From Solibacillus palustris (GTDB taxonomy: Bacteria > Bacillota > Bacilli > Bacillales_A > Planococcaceae), in NCBI RefSeq assembly GCF_022549215.1, contig NZ_JAKZFC010000007.1, forward strand, positions 1 to 64,000: a stretch of DNA of 64,000 nucleotides. Reading direction: 5' to 3'. This document shows, in pieces, positions 1 through 8,056 of the stretch. Within the stretch, counting starts at the first letter, position 1. Each line of letters opens with the position of its first letter. The position numbers were made by a program, and so were the translations under genes. A model generated the notes under the pieces. That model saw nothing but the letters and a program-made list of their open reading frames with translations, was not told the origin of the DNA and made no database searches.

Positions 1-29
1 TTCACAACATTCATGGCATTTAAGTCTGT

Positions 30-100
30 TTCCAAAGTTGAACTTTCATTTGGGAGATGTGTCTAACAAATGGGGTGCAGTTCAACTTTCATTTGGGAAC
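30..100. repeat. two copies of the TTTGGGAAC repeat (family A)
   Basis: Two near-identical stretches, CAAAGTTGAACTTTCATTTGGGA (split here as CAAAGTTGAACTT + TCATTTGGGA, 33-55) and GTTCAACTT + TCATTTGGGAAC (80-100), lie about 45 bases apart in the same orientation. The same end TTTGGGAAC recurs at 486-507, 1025, 11130, 12157 and 17151. No gene is visible here. Confidence 0.6.
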
Positions 101-183
101 GTTATTAACGTTTATTTTATATACTTTATAAAAATTTAATGAACTAAAGTAATCTTGAATTTAATAAAAATAAAAACGCTTCT

Positions 184-209
184 TAAACAATTGCGCCCGA
201 TTGCTGAAC
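184..209. repeat. half copy of the TTCAACAAT palindromic repeat (family B)
   Basis: GCGCCCGATTGCTGAAC matches the right end of the longer family B elements at 10948, 12193 and 37502. The left half is absent, so this is a truncated copy. Confidence 0.5.
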
Positions 210-237
210 TCTGAGCCAAATTTATTTTTCGTAACAT

Positions 238-372
238 TTAATTTTTTTTACTTTCTAGTACTTTAACTTTTTCCTGTAAAATTCGTATTTGTTTTATTGA
301 ATAAATAACAAGCCCTAAAGCTACTCCGCCTAATGTAATAGCAGGGAAAACAAGAAAAGTAAATGATTCCAT
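238..372 (-). CDS. small single-pass membrane protein, 44 aa
   Basis: This is a short open frame beginning MESFTFLVFPAITLGG and ending KVLESKKN. It starts at an ATG 7-8 bases after an AAGGAG ribosome site near 384. The N-terminal half is one hydrophobic segment (about residues 4-24) and the C-terminal half is a charged, heptad-like helix (KQIRILQEKVKVLESKK). It looks like a small membrane-anchored peptide with a cytoplasmic coiled-coil tail. I do not recognise the family. The next gene on this strand is the broken VOC gene, with repeats on both sides. The good start signal and sensible composition make it likely to be real, although it is short. Confidence 0.55.
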   Translation of the reverse strand: MESFTFLVFPAITLGGVALGLVIYSIKQIRILQEKVKVLESKKN

Positions 373-410
373 TCTTCCATCTCCTTAATCTCCGTATTTA
401 TAACACCTTT

Positions 411-436
411 TTCGTCAATCTGGCCAGATTGTTGAA
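411..436. repeat. short palindromic family B copy
   Basis: TTCGTCAAT-CTGGCCAG-ATTGTTGAA is a near-perfect inverted repeat with 9-base arms. It is the core-deleted form of family B; the perfect version is at 38264-38289. Confidence 0.55.
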
Positions 437-449
437 TAATGAAAATGCA

Positions 450-508
450 CCCAAAGCGCCGTTTGGAAAGCTTTCCCCGTAGCGTCACCAAAGTCTTATT
501 TGGGAACA
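450..508. repeat. family A repeats (CCAAA-N6-TTTGG and ATTTGGGAAC)
   Basis: CCCAAAGCGCCGTTTGG at 450-466 is a small palindrome. It is followed by CACCAAAGTCTTATTTGGGAAC at 486-507. Both forms recur elsewhere in the first 17 kb. The stretch lies just downstream of the VOC pseudogene. Confidence 0.55.
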
Positions 509-534
509 TTTTATTGAATTATTTCTGATGTCTT

Positions 535-943
535 TTAAATACCCTCAGTATTCATTAATACAATACGCCAACCATCGGGGTCTGCAATTGTCACACCTTT
601 TTCTTCCCAGTATGAATTTTCTGGTAGGGTTTCTGAATAGCCCATATTAGCGAGTCGAGATTGTACAGCTTGAATTTGTGTGGTATCAGGCATATAAAAA
701 ACGAGTAAATTATCATTTGTTGGTGCAAGGCATGGACTTCCATCAACATGCTCAGTAAATTCTAAATGACGTCGAATCAGGTAACCCAATCATAATGCCA
801 GTGTATCCACGATGTCCTTTGAACCCTCCGATTTTTGTAAGCCCAAGACCTTCGCAATAAAATTGTTCTATTAGTTCTAATTTATCTGTTGGTCGCGCAA
901 TGCGAAATTGTGCAATATGCAATGTTGGTGTCCACTGTTTCAT
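535..943 (-). pseudogene. VOC/glyoxalase-family protein broken by a frameshift
   Basis: Two overlapping frames together read like one VOC (glyoxalase/bleomycin resistance/dioxygenase superfamily) protein of about 135 aa. The first runs from MKQWTPTLHIAQFRIARPTD to GIMIGLP. The second continues RHLEFTEHVDG, then NNDLLVFYMPD-like, then VTIADPDGWRIVLMN, the usual end of the family's last beta strand. The switch lies near 780-790, where one extra base separates DS from RHLEF. I chose the ATG at 943 because GAGGGGG lies just upstream. A sequencing error is possible. If the shift is real, no full-length protein is made. The substrate is unknown. Confidence 0.7.
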
Positions 944-1024
944 AATCATGCCCCCTCTTTCCATTTTAATGAGAAAAGGAGAAAAATAATTTACAACTTT
1001 TGATTGAATTAAAGTAGGCTAAAT

Positions 1025-1072
1025 CGTTCCCAAAGCGTCGTTTGGAGACATTTCCTTGCTTAACGTTGTATA
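1025..1072 (+). repeat. family A repeat with CTTAACGTTGTA tail
   Basis: GTTCCCAAAGCGTCGTTTGG is followed by TTGCTTAACGTTGTA. The same two-part arrangement, a palindrome and then GCTTAACGTTGTA, occurs inverted at 17120-17174. A lone CCTTAACGTTGTAAA lies at about 2008-2022. Confidence 0.5.
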
Positions 1073-1190
1073 TCTGCATTATTCTGACGCTCCCCCTTCT
1101 AAGGCGTTGATTTATTAACCTGCCTCGTTAGTTTAATAAGGAATTTCCTAAATAGATAGGATAGATGTTTATTGCCTTTTGTACTTCCAA

Positions 1191-1904
1191 TTATTTCACT
1201 ATATCTTTCCCGTCCCGCCTTACCCAAACCGTGTCATCTTTTGTAATCTGCACAATATCAATATTTCCACCAACTGTTTGCAGCTCCTTACTTTTATCCA
1301 CGTTCTCTTTCATCACTTCCGCAATGACGTTATAAGTAAATGCAATGAGCTCGTCGTTACTTTTTTGTATGAGTGCGGCTGCCATCTCGTCATAACTTAT
1401 TGTTGGATGTTGGTCGCTAAATGTAATCATATTACTAAAAATTTGCTCATGGTCACTCCCGCTAAATCTAAAACCATACTCATCTATAGGGATTGGATAA
1501 TTTTTAATATGTTCGCCGTTTTTGAATTCCATCGATACGAACACTAAACTCCCTTCCTCCGCGCCACCTAGATGGATTTGAGTCGTAAATCCCGCAAAAT
1601 AACTGCAAAATTTTCTTATGACATATTCAATCGTATCAGCTATCGTCATGTGTTCACTATTCGGATAATGCTCCAATCCGTAAACTAAATCATTAATATC
1701 CATATATCGAGAAATAATCTCGTTTGTTTCCTTATTGAAAATAACACGCGTTAAGCTGCCAGAAAAAGAGATCGCCACTTTATTCGGTAAAATGAATATT
1801 TTCCGACATTGATCATTGTGGACCGGGGTATTTTTCCATGACGCCCTACTATCAATTGCCATAATGATGGAATCCTTGCCCTTTACGTTTAACGCAACAG
1901 TCAT
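1191..1904 (-). CDS. stand-alone proteasome-type (Ntn hydrolase) protein
   Basis: A 237-aa protein. I chose the ATG at 1904, 8-9 bases after AAAGGGG, rather than a TTG 21 bases upstream. This start makes residue 2 a threonine (MTVALNVKGKDSIIMAIDSR), as in HslV and proteasome beta subunits, where methionine removal exposes the catalytic Thr1. Counting from that Thr, Asp17 and Arg19 of the DSR motif are in the expected places. A lysine that would serve as Lys33 is at position 34 (CRKIF), followed by the usual beta strand and a GS loop (SFSGS). Family knowledge: N-terminal nucleophile hydrolases of this fold cleave peptides. Inference: this is a threonine peptidase or amidase without a partner ATPase nearby. 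The length fits a single beta-type subunit. It stands alone between repeats. The substrate is unknown. Confidence 0.6.
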   Translation of the reverse strand: MTVALNVKGKDSIIMAIDSRASWKNTPVHNDQCRKIFILPNKVAISFSGSLTRVIFNKETNEIISRYMDINDLVYGLEHYPNSEHMTIADTIEYVIRKFCSYFAGFTTQIHLGGAEEGSLVFVSMEFKNGEHIKNYPIPIDEYGFRFSGSDHEQIFSNMITFSDQHPTISYDEMAAALIQKSNDELIAFTYNVIAEVMKENVDKSKELQTVGGNIDIVQITKDDTVWVRRDGKDIVK

Positions 1905-2185
1905 TAAACCAATCCCCTTTCCCAAAAGGTATGACTATTTTATGATTGGGCGTCAACAAATATCATCAAGGACGTACCGAAGCTAGCGAAATAAGCAACT
2001 ATTCTTGCCTTAACGTTGTAAACTGCATAAATCTGATGGGACCCCATACACACAAGTCCTTTTGTTATTCATACAAAAAGCCGCGAACGCTGTTAAGTAA
2101 TCATTCATGGCTTTCAAGTGTGTTCCCTAACTTTTCTTTAGTAACCTTTTTTGCATGACTTTGTATAACATTTTTTAACAGTTAA

Positions 2186-2285
2186 TACAGAAAAACAAAA
2201 AAAGAGTAATACAGACCACATGTTTACTCATTTGTTCGCAGAATTATTTTTTGTGCTGATTTTATATAAATGAATTGATTTTGCT
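2186..2285. repeat. dispersed hairpin repeat (family D), copy 1
   Basis: Beginning AAAAAAAGAGTAATACAGACCAC and continuing through TTCGCAGAATTATTTTTTGTGC and TGATTTTAT, this stretch closely matches 14117-14215. The first third can fold as a hairpin. No open frame explains the match. Confidence 0.6.
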
Positions 2286-2360
2286 TGGTTCCAAAAACCT
2301 TTTAAATCAGGCTTTTTTAACTTAATTGAATTCAGTTTAACTCGCACCTGACTGAAGTCT

Positions 2361-2396
2361 AAAAAAAAACTAACGACCGATTATAGATCGTTAGTT
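2361..2396 (-). terminator. intrinsic terminator of the chemoreceptor gene
   Basis: AACTAACGA (2368-2376) pairs perfectly with TCGTTAGTT (2388-2396). Read on the minus strand, the stem is followed by a run of nine T. It lies about 65 bases after the chemoreceptor stop. Confidence 0.85.
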
Positions 2397-2461
2397 CAAA
2401 AATAGTAATTGTTATTTTTTCACTTTATTCTTTCCTAATCTTCTTTACTTGCTAAAGATAA

Positions 2462-4222
2462 TTAAAGTTTAAATTGTCTTACTAATGTATTGAGTTCTTC
2501 TGCTAAATTGGCAAGTTGTTCGGAACTTCCTGCTACTTCTTCCATTATGCTGCTTGATTGTTGAACAGAAGCTGATGATTGTTCAATACCAGCGGCAGAT
2601 TCTTCAGATACCGATGCAATCTCTTCAACAGAACCATTCATCTCATGTGTACTTGCTGAAATTTCTGCTAAGTTTTCAGCGATAGTTGTAATACTATTTA
2701 CCATTTCTGTTACAGCAGTATTAATTCCTTCGAAAGTTTCTCCAGTTGATTCAATTTGTGACTTCCCTTGTTCTACTTCATTATACCCGACATTTAGCGA
2801 GTCAGACACAAATTGAGTTTCTTTTTGAATGTTATTTACGATTTCAGTAATATCTGTTACAGAATCGGATACCTGCTCAGCTAATTTTCTTACCTCATCA
2901 GCAACTACTGCAAATCCTTTACCGTGTTCTCCAGCCCTTGCAGCTTCAATTGCAGCATTTAATGCAAGAAGATTTGTCTGATTGGCTACATCCTTAATGA
3001 CAGTTACTAGGTTTGATATTTCCTGTGATTGCTTGTCTAATCCTGCAACCTTTTTGACGGATTCATTTACAATAGAATGGATTTTTTCCATCTGTTGAAT
3101 CGATTTTTTCATTAATTCCGATCCGTCATTGGTCATATTTAAAACAGCTTTTGAATTTTCCTCTATCCGTAAACCATTTTCATTTGCCTCTTGAACTCTT
3201 TCGGCAAAAGTATTCATTCCCGAAGCTAAATCACTTGCAATATTAGCCTGTGTTTCTGAACCAGCAGCTAATTCTTGAATAGTAGATGCCACCTGTTCCG
3301 ATCCAATCTTCACTTCATTGGCAGATTGTGATAGTTCTTCACTTTGACTAGTTAATGTCTCTGAAGTTTCGGAAACCTTTTTCATTGAACTTTTAAGATT
3401 ATTATGTAATAAATTCATGGCATCAGCCAATCTACTTGTTTCATCTTTTGCTTTAATTAGTAACAGTTCTTTCGTTAAATCACCATTTGCAAGATACCCC
3501 ATCTGTTCAGTTACTTTAAGAATTGGTTTAGTAATACGATTTGCAAAGAACCAAATGATAATAAACCCTAAAATTATTGAAATACCACTAACAATAAGAA
3601 TAATGTTCAACAACTCATTAGCAGGTTGATTAAAATCCATCATATAGGTACTGGAGGTCACTACCCAATCCCAGTTTGGATCAATTTTTGAATACGAAAC
3701 CTTTTGTTCAATTTGTTCTTTATTATTTGGTAAAGCCGAATCATAAAAAGTAAAACCACCGCCGTTATTCGCTATTTTGATCATTTCTTGGGCGAATTTT
3801 ATACCGTTCTCATCCTCAGAGTCCCATGCATTGTCACCTTCTTTAGATGGATGTGCAATGCGTGTTCCGTCTTGACTATACACTATCATATATCCATTTT
3901 CGCCCAGATCAATAGAAGAGTTTATAGGTCGAGTCCCATCTTCATTCTTCTTACCTAATATAATCTCCTTTACTTTCTCCTGAGCATTATTAAGGGGAAT
4001 ATTTCCTTTTTCGACTTCTGAATTATATGCTTCAATTGTTGCAAGTGTAAATTCCACACTGTTTTGCAAGTTCGTCTTACCTAGTTGCTCTAAGCTAGTA
4101 GAGCTTTTCTGGTAACTTGTCATTCCTATTACAATTATTGGAACAATCAATAGAAAAATAGAGATACCAATTAGTTTTGTTTTAATGGATGAGTTAAATT
4201 CAAATTTAGATTGTTTTTTCAA
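2462..4222 (-). CDS. methyl-accepting chemotaxis protein with Cache sensor
   Basis: This 586-aa transmembrane chemoreceptor should sense a small molecule outside the cell and control CheA/CheW. Order of parts: a first membrane segment (about 15-38, [15 protein letters not shown]); an extracellular Cache-type sensor (about 40-200) with the typical [15 protein letters not shown] and [10 protein letters not shown] elements; a second membrane segment (about 205-227); a HAMP domain ([10 protein letters not shown], about 228-282); and a long coiled-coil signalling domain whose hairpin tip contains [17 protein letters not shown]. Several Ala/Glu-rich heptads could be methylation sites. The start is a TTG about 8 bases after AAGGGTG. 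The gene is monocistronic, with a strong terminator downstream. Ligand not predictable from sequence. Confidence 0.93.
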   Translation of the reverse strand: MKKQSKFEFNSSIKTKLIGISIFLLIVPIIVIGMTSYQKSSTSLEQLGKTNLQNSVEFTLATIEAYNSEVEKGNIPLNNAQEKVKEIILGKKNEDGTRPINSSIDLGENGYMIVYSQDGTRIAHPSKEGDNAWDSEDENGIKFAQEMIKIANNGGGFTFYDSALPNNKEQIEQKVSYSKIDPNWDWVVTSSTYMMDFNQPANELLNIILIVSGISIILGFIIIWFFANRITKPILKVTEQMGYLANGDLTKELLLIKAKDETSRLADAMNLLHNNLKSSMKKVSETSETLTSQSEELSQSANEVKIGSEQVASTIQELAAGSETQANIASDLASGMNTFAERVQEANENGLRIEENSKAVLNMTNDGSELMKKSIQQMEKIHSIVNESVKKVAGLDKQSQEISNLVTVIKDVANQTNLLALNAAIEAARAGEHGKGFAVVADEVRKLAEQVSDSVTDITEIVNNIQKETQFVSDSLNVGYNEVEQGKSQIESTGETFEGINTAVTEMVNSITTIAENLAEISASTHEMNGSVEEIASVSEESAAGIEQSSASVQQSSSIMEEVAGSSEQLANLAEELNTLVRQFKL

Positions 4223-4954
4223 TTAAAAGACACCCTTCATATTTAGATTTATCATTTTATCTAATCCTGCAACTAACTTACTTCTCCTTTATATTGTTAT
4301 GTATTTTTTCCTTTGTTTTTTAAAGATTAATAATGTATCTGCTTATATTGTTTATGTATTTTCTGTTTTGAAGATATATAGCAATCCCCCAAAAAAGAGT
4401 GTTATTACTTCTCTGTAACTTAAAAGTATGAGTAAAAAATACTAATTTAGCTTATCTAACGTTATTTTATTCTCGTAATTTACATAATTCAACACATTTT
4501 GACAAAATGGGATTAAAGTACTGATATGTTCTACCAAAAGACCTATAGTCCTATTGTTAATTTTGAATAAATTACCATAATATGTATTTTTGTTAGGGGA
4601 TTTCGTCCCAGGATGGAATTTGACATTCGCATAGAACCTTGGTATTACTGGTTTTTCACTTGGGTTGTGTAGAAAATGTGTAGAACAAAAAAATATGAAT
4701 ATTTATTCTACATTTATTCATGCTCCGGAACAGAAACACAAACTCTATAAATGCCACTTTACGATAGCAATGTTACCTTTATGTACAAATTTCTATAACT
4801 TGTGCAAATGCAAATAAATCAAAATATAAATTCAGCATAATTGTAACATATAGGAAAATTCTAGAATCCTTCATTTATAGATGTTACTATTTTAAAGGTA
4901 GAGGCTACCAGATACATATGTAGTTATTTTCTAAATAATCATTTGGAGGTAGAA
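4223..4954. other. 730-base intergenic region, mostly featureless
   Basis: The stretch is very AT-rich and separates divergently transcribed genes, so it should hold promoters for both. I could not single out convincing -35/-10 pairs. One 19-codon frame at 4613-4672 (MEFDIRIEPWYYWFFTWVV) is strikingly aromatic and may be the surviving start of a membrane protein, but its ribosome site is poor. Confidence 0.4.
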
Positions 4955-6337
4955 ATGGAACAAAAACTTATTGATCAATTGAACGAGTGGCATGAAGTAG
5001 ACGAACATCAGCGAATTATCGATTCGCTTTCACAAATTCCTGATGAAGAACGAGACTATGAATCAATCAGCCTTTTGGCCCGAGCCTATAACAATTTGGG
5101 GCTTTACAAAGAAGCGCTCTATCAATTTGATAAAATTTCTGAGGCTGGCAAAGAGGATTCTCTATGGCATTATCGGGTAGGCTTTGCTCTTTATCATTTA
5201 AAGCGATATGAGGAAGCAGCTCAAGCTTTCAACAGGTCTGATCAATTAGAACCTGGTGTTAAAAGTACCGAGTACTTTTTAAGAATGAGTACTCATAAAG
5301 CGAAGAAGCAGAAAAAGGAAGAACTCCGGCTTGCCAAGAAGCAAGCTAACTTCGAGCGTGGCGGTTCCGCAGCAAAGAAGAGTCCTTTTTCAGATATGTT
5401 TCTAACTGATTTCTGGGATGACAGCGGGTATGCTAGAACATCCTATCAATCTGAGCCACCGACGGATGAACTAATCGATTCTATAGAAAAAGAGCTTTGT
5501 TATAAGCTCCCCTCCTCTTATATTCATCTGATGAAGCATCAGAATGGCGGGGTGCCGAAGAACACCTATTTTCCAACACAGGAACCGACTTCCTGGGCAG
5601 AGGATCATATTGCTATTACAGGGATTATGGGAATTGGTCGCGAGAAAAGCTATTCGCTGGGCGGAGATCTGGGCAGTCCGTTTATGATTGAGGAATGGGG
5701 ATATCCTGACATTGGCGTGGTGATCTGTGATTGTCCTTCAGCCGGTCATGATGTCGTCATGTTAGACTACCGAGCATGCGGTAAAGCTGGTGAACCTGAA
5801 GTCGTTCATGTCGATCAAGAAGATGATTATGAGATTACCTTCCTTGCCGATAATTTTGAAGAGTTTATAAAAGGCTTAGTGAGCGAAGAACAATATGATA
5901 CTTCTGAAGAAGACAAAGAAGAAGCCTTGGATAAAGTTGCGCACGGTAAATTTTCTCCCCTGCTGGAGGAGCTGTGCTCACCAGTAACCGAAGTGGAACA
6001 GGTTGAACAGAAAATCCGCAGTATTTGTACACGGATTGTTGAAGAAAAAGGACATTTTTCTTTTCATGCAGATGAATTATCGTATGTCATGTATGATGTG
6101 CAGTTTTGGTTATATACGAAGTCGTATCCGGACACCAGTCGTGATCAATATGCGGCAGCATATCAAAATATAATCGCTTTTGGCGGAGAATTCGGTCAAG
6201 GCGGATATGGCCCTTCTTTTATTACAGATTGGCTTGATCATCGCATCGAGGAAGGACGTATCGTAAAGAATCACGGGATTATTCGCTTTACCAATGCGTT
6301 TGCGAAGGAAGTAATTAATAAGTTAAATGAAGGCTAA
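4955..6337 (+). CDS. TPR plus SMI1/KNR4 (SUKH) domain protein
   Basis: A 460-aa cytoplasmic protein. Residues about 1-125 form tetratricopeptide helices (LLARAYNNLGLYKEALYQF, then YRVGFALYHLKRYEEAAQAF). After a basic KKQKKEELRLAKKQ linker there is a SMI1/KNR4 (SUKH) domain (about 165-315) with the family's PSSYIHLMKHQNGG, LGSPFMIEEWGYP and GHDVVMLDYR elements. The C-terminal 110 residues are unassigned. Family knowledge: SUKH proteins are often immunity proteins against polymorphic toxins, while TPRs bind proteins. Inference: an immunity-type or regulatory adaptor; no toxin gene is visible nearby. I used the ATG at 4955, 5 bases after GGAGG; a TTG at 4943 overlaps the ribosome site. Confidence 0.8.
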   Translation: MEQKLIDQLNEWHEVDEHQRIIDSLSQIPDEERDYESISLLARAYNNLGLYKEALYQFDKISEAGKEDSLWHYRVGFALYHLKRYEEAAQAFNRSDQLEPGVKSTEYFLRMSTHKAKKQKKEELRLAKKQANFERGGSAAKKSPFSDMFLTDFWDDSGYARTSYQSEPPTDELIDSIEKELCYKLPSSYIHLMKHQNGGVPKNTYFPTQEPTSWAEDHIAITGIMGIGREKSYSLGGDLGSPFMIEEWGYPDIGVVICDCPSAGHDVVMLDYRACGKAGEPEVVHVDQEDDYEITFLADNFEEFIKGLVSEEQYDTSEEDKEEALDKVAHGKFSPLLEELCSPVTEVEQVEQKIRSICTRIVEEKGHFSFHADELSYVMYDVQFWLYTKSYPDTSRDQYAAAYQNIIAFGGEFGQGGYGPSFITDWLDHRIEEGRIVKNHGIIRFTNAFAKEVINKLNEG

Positions 6338-6378
6338 TCACAGATTAAGTTGCAGATTAGGTTCATCTCTAATAATGA

Positions 6379-6408
6379 AAAGAGCTCGCTTTCAAAGCGT
6401 GCTCTTCT
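6379..6408 (+). terminator. intrinsic terminator after the TPR-SUKH gene
   Basis: AAGAGCTCGCTTT and AAAGCGTGCTCTT form a 12-13 bp stem with one mismatch, followed by CTTCTTGTC. The T-run is modest. Confidence 0.65.
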
Positions 6409-6445
6409 TCTTGTCATCTTCTTTGGGTCTTCAGCATTCATTATT

Positions 6446-6667
6446 TTAGTGGCTGTTCCGCTTTAATCTTTCATTCAGTGCAACAGCAAGTTCCTTAAAG
6501 CGTTTCTCCTCTTTCGTGTTTAGCAGATCATCCGAATTACCCCTACCGATCCAGTAATATCTATCTAATAATTCATACATGTCGAGAAGTGTAATTTCTG
6601 GAGTGACTGGATTGTGAAAAACGGACAGCATCGGTTCAGGGCCATCATCCAAGTTATATTCGTTCAC
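6446..6667 (-). CDS. small hypothetical protein, 73 aa
   Basis: This short acidic protein (MNEYNLDDGPEPMLSV, then LLDMYELLDRYYWIGRG, ending LNERLKRNSH) starts at GTG. The start overlaps the last 14 bases of the broken ankyrin frame, so translational coupling is plausible. The composition looks like a real soluble protein. I do not recognise the family. Its neighbours (ankyrin, SUKH, other unknowns) suggest an accessory or immunity-type locus, and it may be dying along with the ankyrin gene. Confidence 0.5.
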   Translation of the reverse strand: MNEYNLDDGPEPMLSVFHNPVTPEITLLDMYELLDRYYWIGRGNSDDLLNTKEEKRFKELAVALNERLKRNSH

Positions 6668-7163
6668 AATGGCATGTAATATTTCCGGCGAATTTATTCC
6701 CTTCTATCTTATCGCACATTTTGTTCTGTGACTCCTCATACAAAACCTCATCAACAAACCTTTGCTCTCCTCGTGTCGGAGAAAGACGAACCGCTCCTTT
6801 TGTTTCAAGTAGAAGGTCTGCAACCTTCTTATCTGTATGGGCCGCATTCCAAGCTGTAGCTAATATGCCCAGTGGCGAGTCCAGTTTTGCCCCAGCTTCG
6901 ATGAGCTTTAAGAGTGCTTCAATTTGCTTGAACTTTACAGCTTTTTTAAGTGGTGTATCACCAAGTTTATCCTGTGCATCAAGTTCTGCTCCATGCTCGA
7001 TCAATACCTCTATCGCCTGAACAGGCATTCGATTAGTCAAAAAAGGATCAGCGATGTTCTCCCCCGCTTGTCCCGTTCATTCACATCCAGTTCAATGGTT
7101 TTTTTTATAATAAAGATTGATCATTTCGGAAACCGGATATTCAACAAAAGAGTTATCATTCAT
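6654..7163 (-). pseudogene. ankyrin-repeat protein, two frameshifts
   Basis: Three consecutive frames read as one ankyrin protein of about 165 aa. Frame one runs from ATG 7163 (MNDNSFVEYPVSEMINLYYKK). It shifts at a run of eight A near 7095-7105 into ELDVNERDKRGRTSLI, and shifts again near 7050 into NRMPVQAIEVLIEHGAELDA, followed by DKLGDTPLKKAVKFKQ. The last frame alone is a 128-aa open frame with about two recognisable ankyrin units (GDTPLKKA; AELDAQD). The first break sits in a homopolymer, so a sequencing error is possible there. The second does not. Confidence 0.7.
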
Positions 7164-7193
7164 CAGCAATACGTGCTCCGTTAGTTGAGTAAA

Positions 7194-7318
7194 GAAAAAA
7201 AAGCTGCCTATGCAACTCAATGTTCTCCAAGTAAAGCCCCCGTTAGCCATCCATGAAGCGCAAAACCAGCGCTACACCACAGAGAATAAAAGATTATTAC
7301 GTTCTTTCAAAAGTAGAT
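7194..7318. repeat. composite intergenic repeat (family C), copy 1
   Basis: The left part, AGCTGCCTATGCAACTCAAT then CCAAGTAAAGCCCCCGTTAG, is followed by CCATCCATGAAGCGCAAAA and a tail ending GATTATTACGTTCTTTCA. All parts recur at 10150-10300, but there the two blocks are in the opposite order. The left block also recurs at 9465. Confidence 0.6.
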
Positions 7319-7356
7319 AATTCCGCTTCTTCATCGATTTCAATTTTAATGTTCAG

Positions 7357-8025
7357 CTACTTTCGCATCAAAAATTTATGCTGTTCCGGAGACCATTCAA
7401 ATGAGTTTATATCTGAAACGTATTTTTCCAATAAACGATGTCCCTCGTCAATACTACATCCCTTAGGTAGTTCAATTCCACCAAAGGCTACATTTGAAAT
7501 TGTCGCATCAAACTCATAATCATAATCAATTTCTCCAGAATAGTTTAATGCAATCTGACCCGTCCAATGCACGGTAAAGGCTGAAATACTTTCATCCTTT
7601 TCAAAGCGAATATGATGACCAGCGACAGCGTCATGACCCAATAAATAAATTCCGAAAGCGCTGTCGTCAAAACTCTCATTTGACTCCAATGGTAACATTT
7701 CTACTTGAAATGTCGTTGTTTTGTTATTATAAAAATCTAGTTTATTCATTTCTGTTCCAGCCAAAAATCCTTTATTCCCCCAATATGTGGATGATATTAT
7801 AGCTTGATGGTAGTTATTCCATACCCCTTTGTGAAGCCAACTGTGTGTATCTTCAGGTATGTCGTCCTCCTCAATATCCTCTGAGTCCTCTTCGTAATAG
7901 TCTGCTGATTTCAAATGCAAGTCGAACCAAATCCCACTATCAGGATTCAACCTAGCGAGCCATTCAAACTCCTTAATGCCATGTCCACTAGGCCACGGGT
8001 TGTCTTTAAAATAAATCCGATTCAT
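7357..8025 (-). CDS. hypothetical protein, 222 aa
   Basis: This soluble, acidic protein starts MNRIYFKDNPWPSGHGIKEF at an ATG behind AGGAG. It has an extended acidic stretch (YYEEDSEDIEEDDIPED, about 43-60) followed by a region rich in beta-type sequence (TTTFQVEMLPLESN, AFTVHWTGQIALNYSG). No signal peptide or membrane segment is present. I do not recognise it. It lies 31 bases downstream of the 302-aa unknown on the same strand, so the two probably share a transcript. The acidic beta-rich make-up and its position next to SUKH and ankyrin genes would suit an immunity-type protein, but that is only inference. Confidence 0.6.
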   Translation of the reverse strand: MNRIYFKDNPWPSGHGIKEFEWLARLNPDSGIWFDLHLKSADYYEEDSEDIEEDDIPEDTHSWLHKGVWNNYHQAIISSTYWGNKGFLAGTEMNKLDFYNNKTTTFQVEMLPLESNESFDDSAFGIYLLGHDAVAGHHIRFEKDESISAFTVHWTGQIALNYSGEIDYDYEFDATISNVAFGGIELPKGCSIDEGHRLLEKYVSDINSFEWSPEQHKFLMRK

Positions 8026-8056
8026 AAGTACTTCTCCTTTTCTCCTAATCTAAATT

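Noticed and set aside
1179-1547. 122-codon plus-strand open frame
   Set aside because: Lies opposite the proteasome-like gene and has no protein-like composition or ribosome site.
1946-2158. 70-codon plus-strand frame
   Set aside because: Overlaps repeat sequence (CCTTAACGTTGTAAA), lacks a ribosome site and has an improbable composition.
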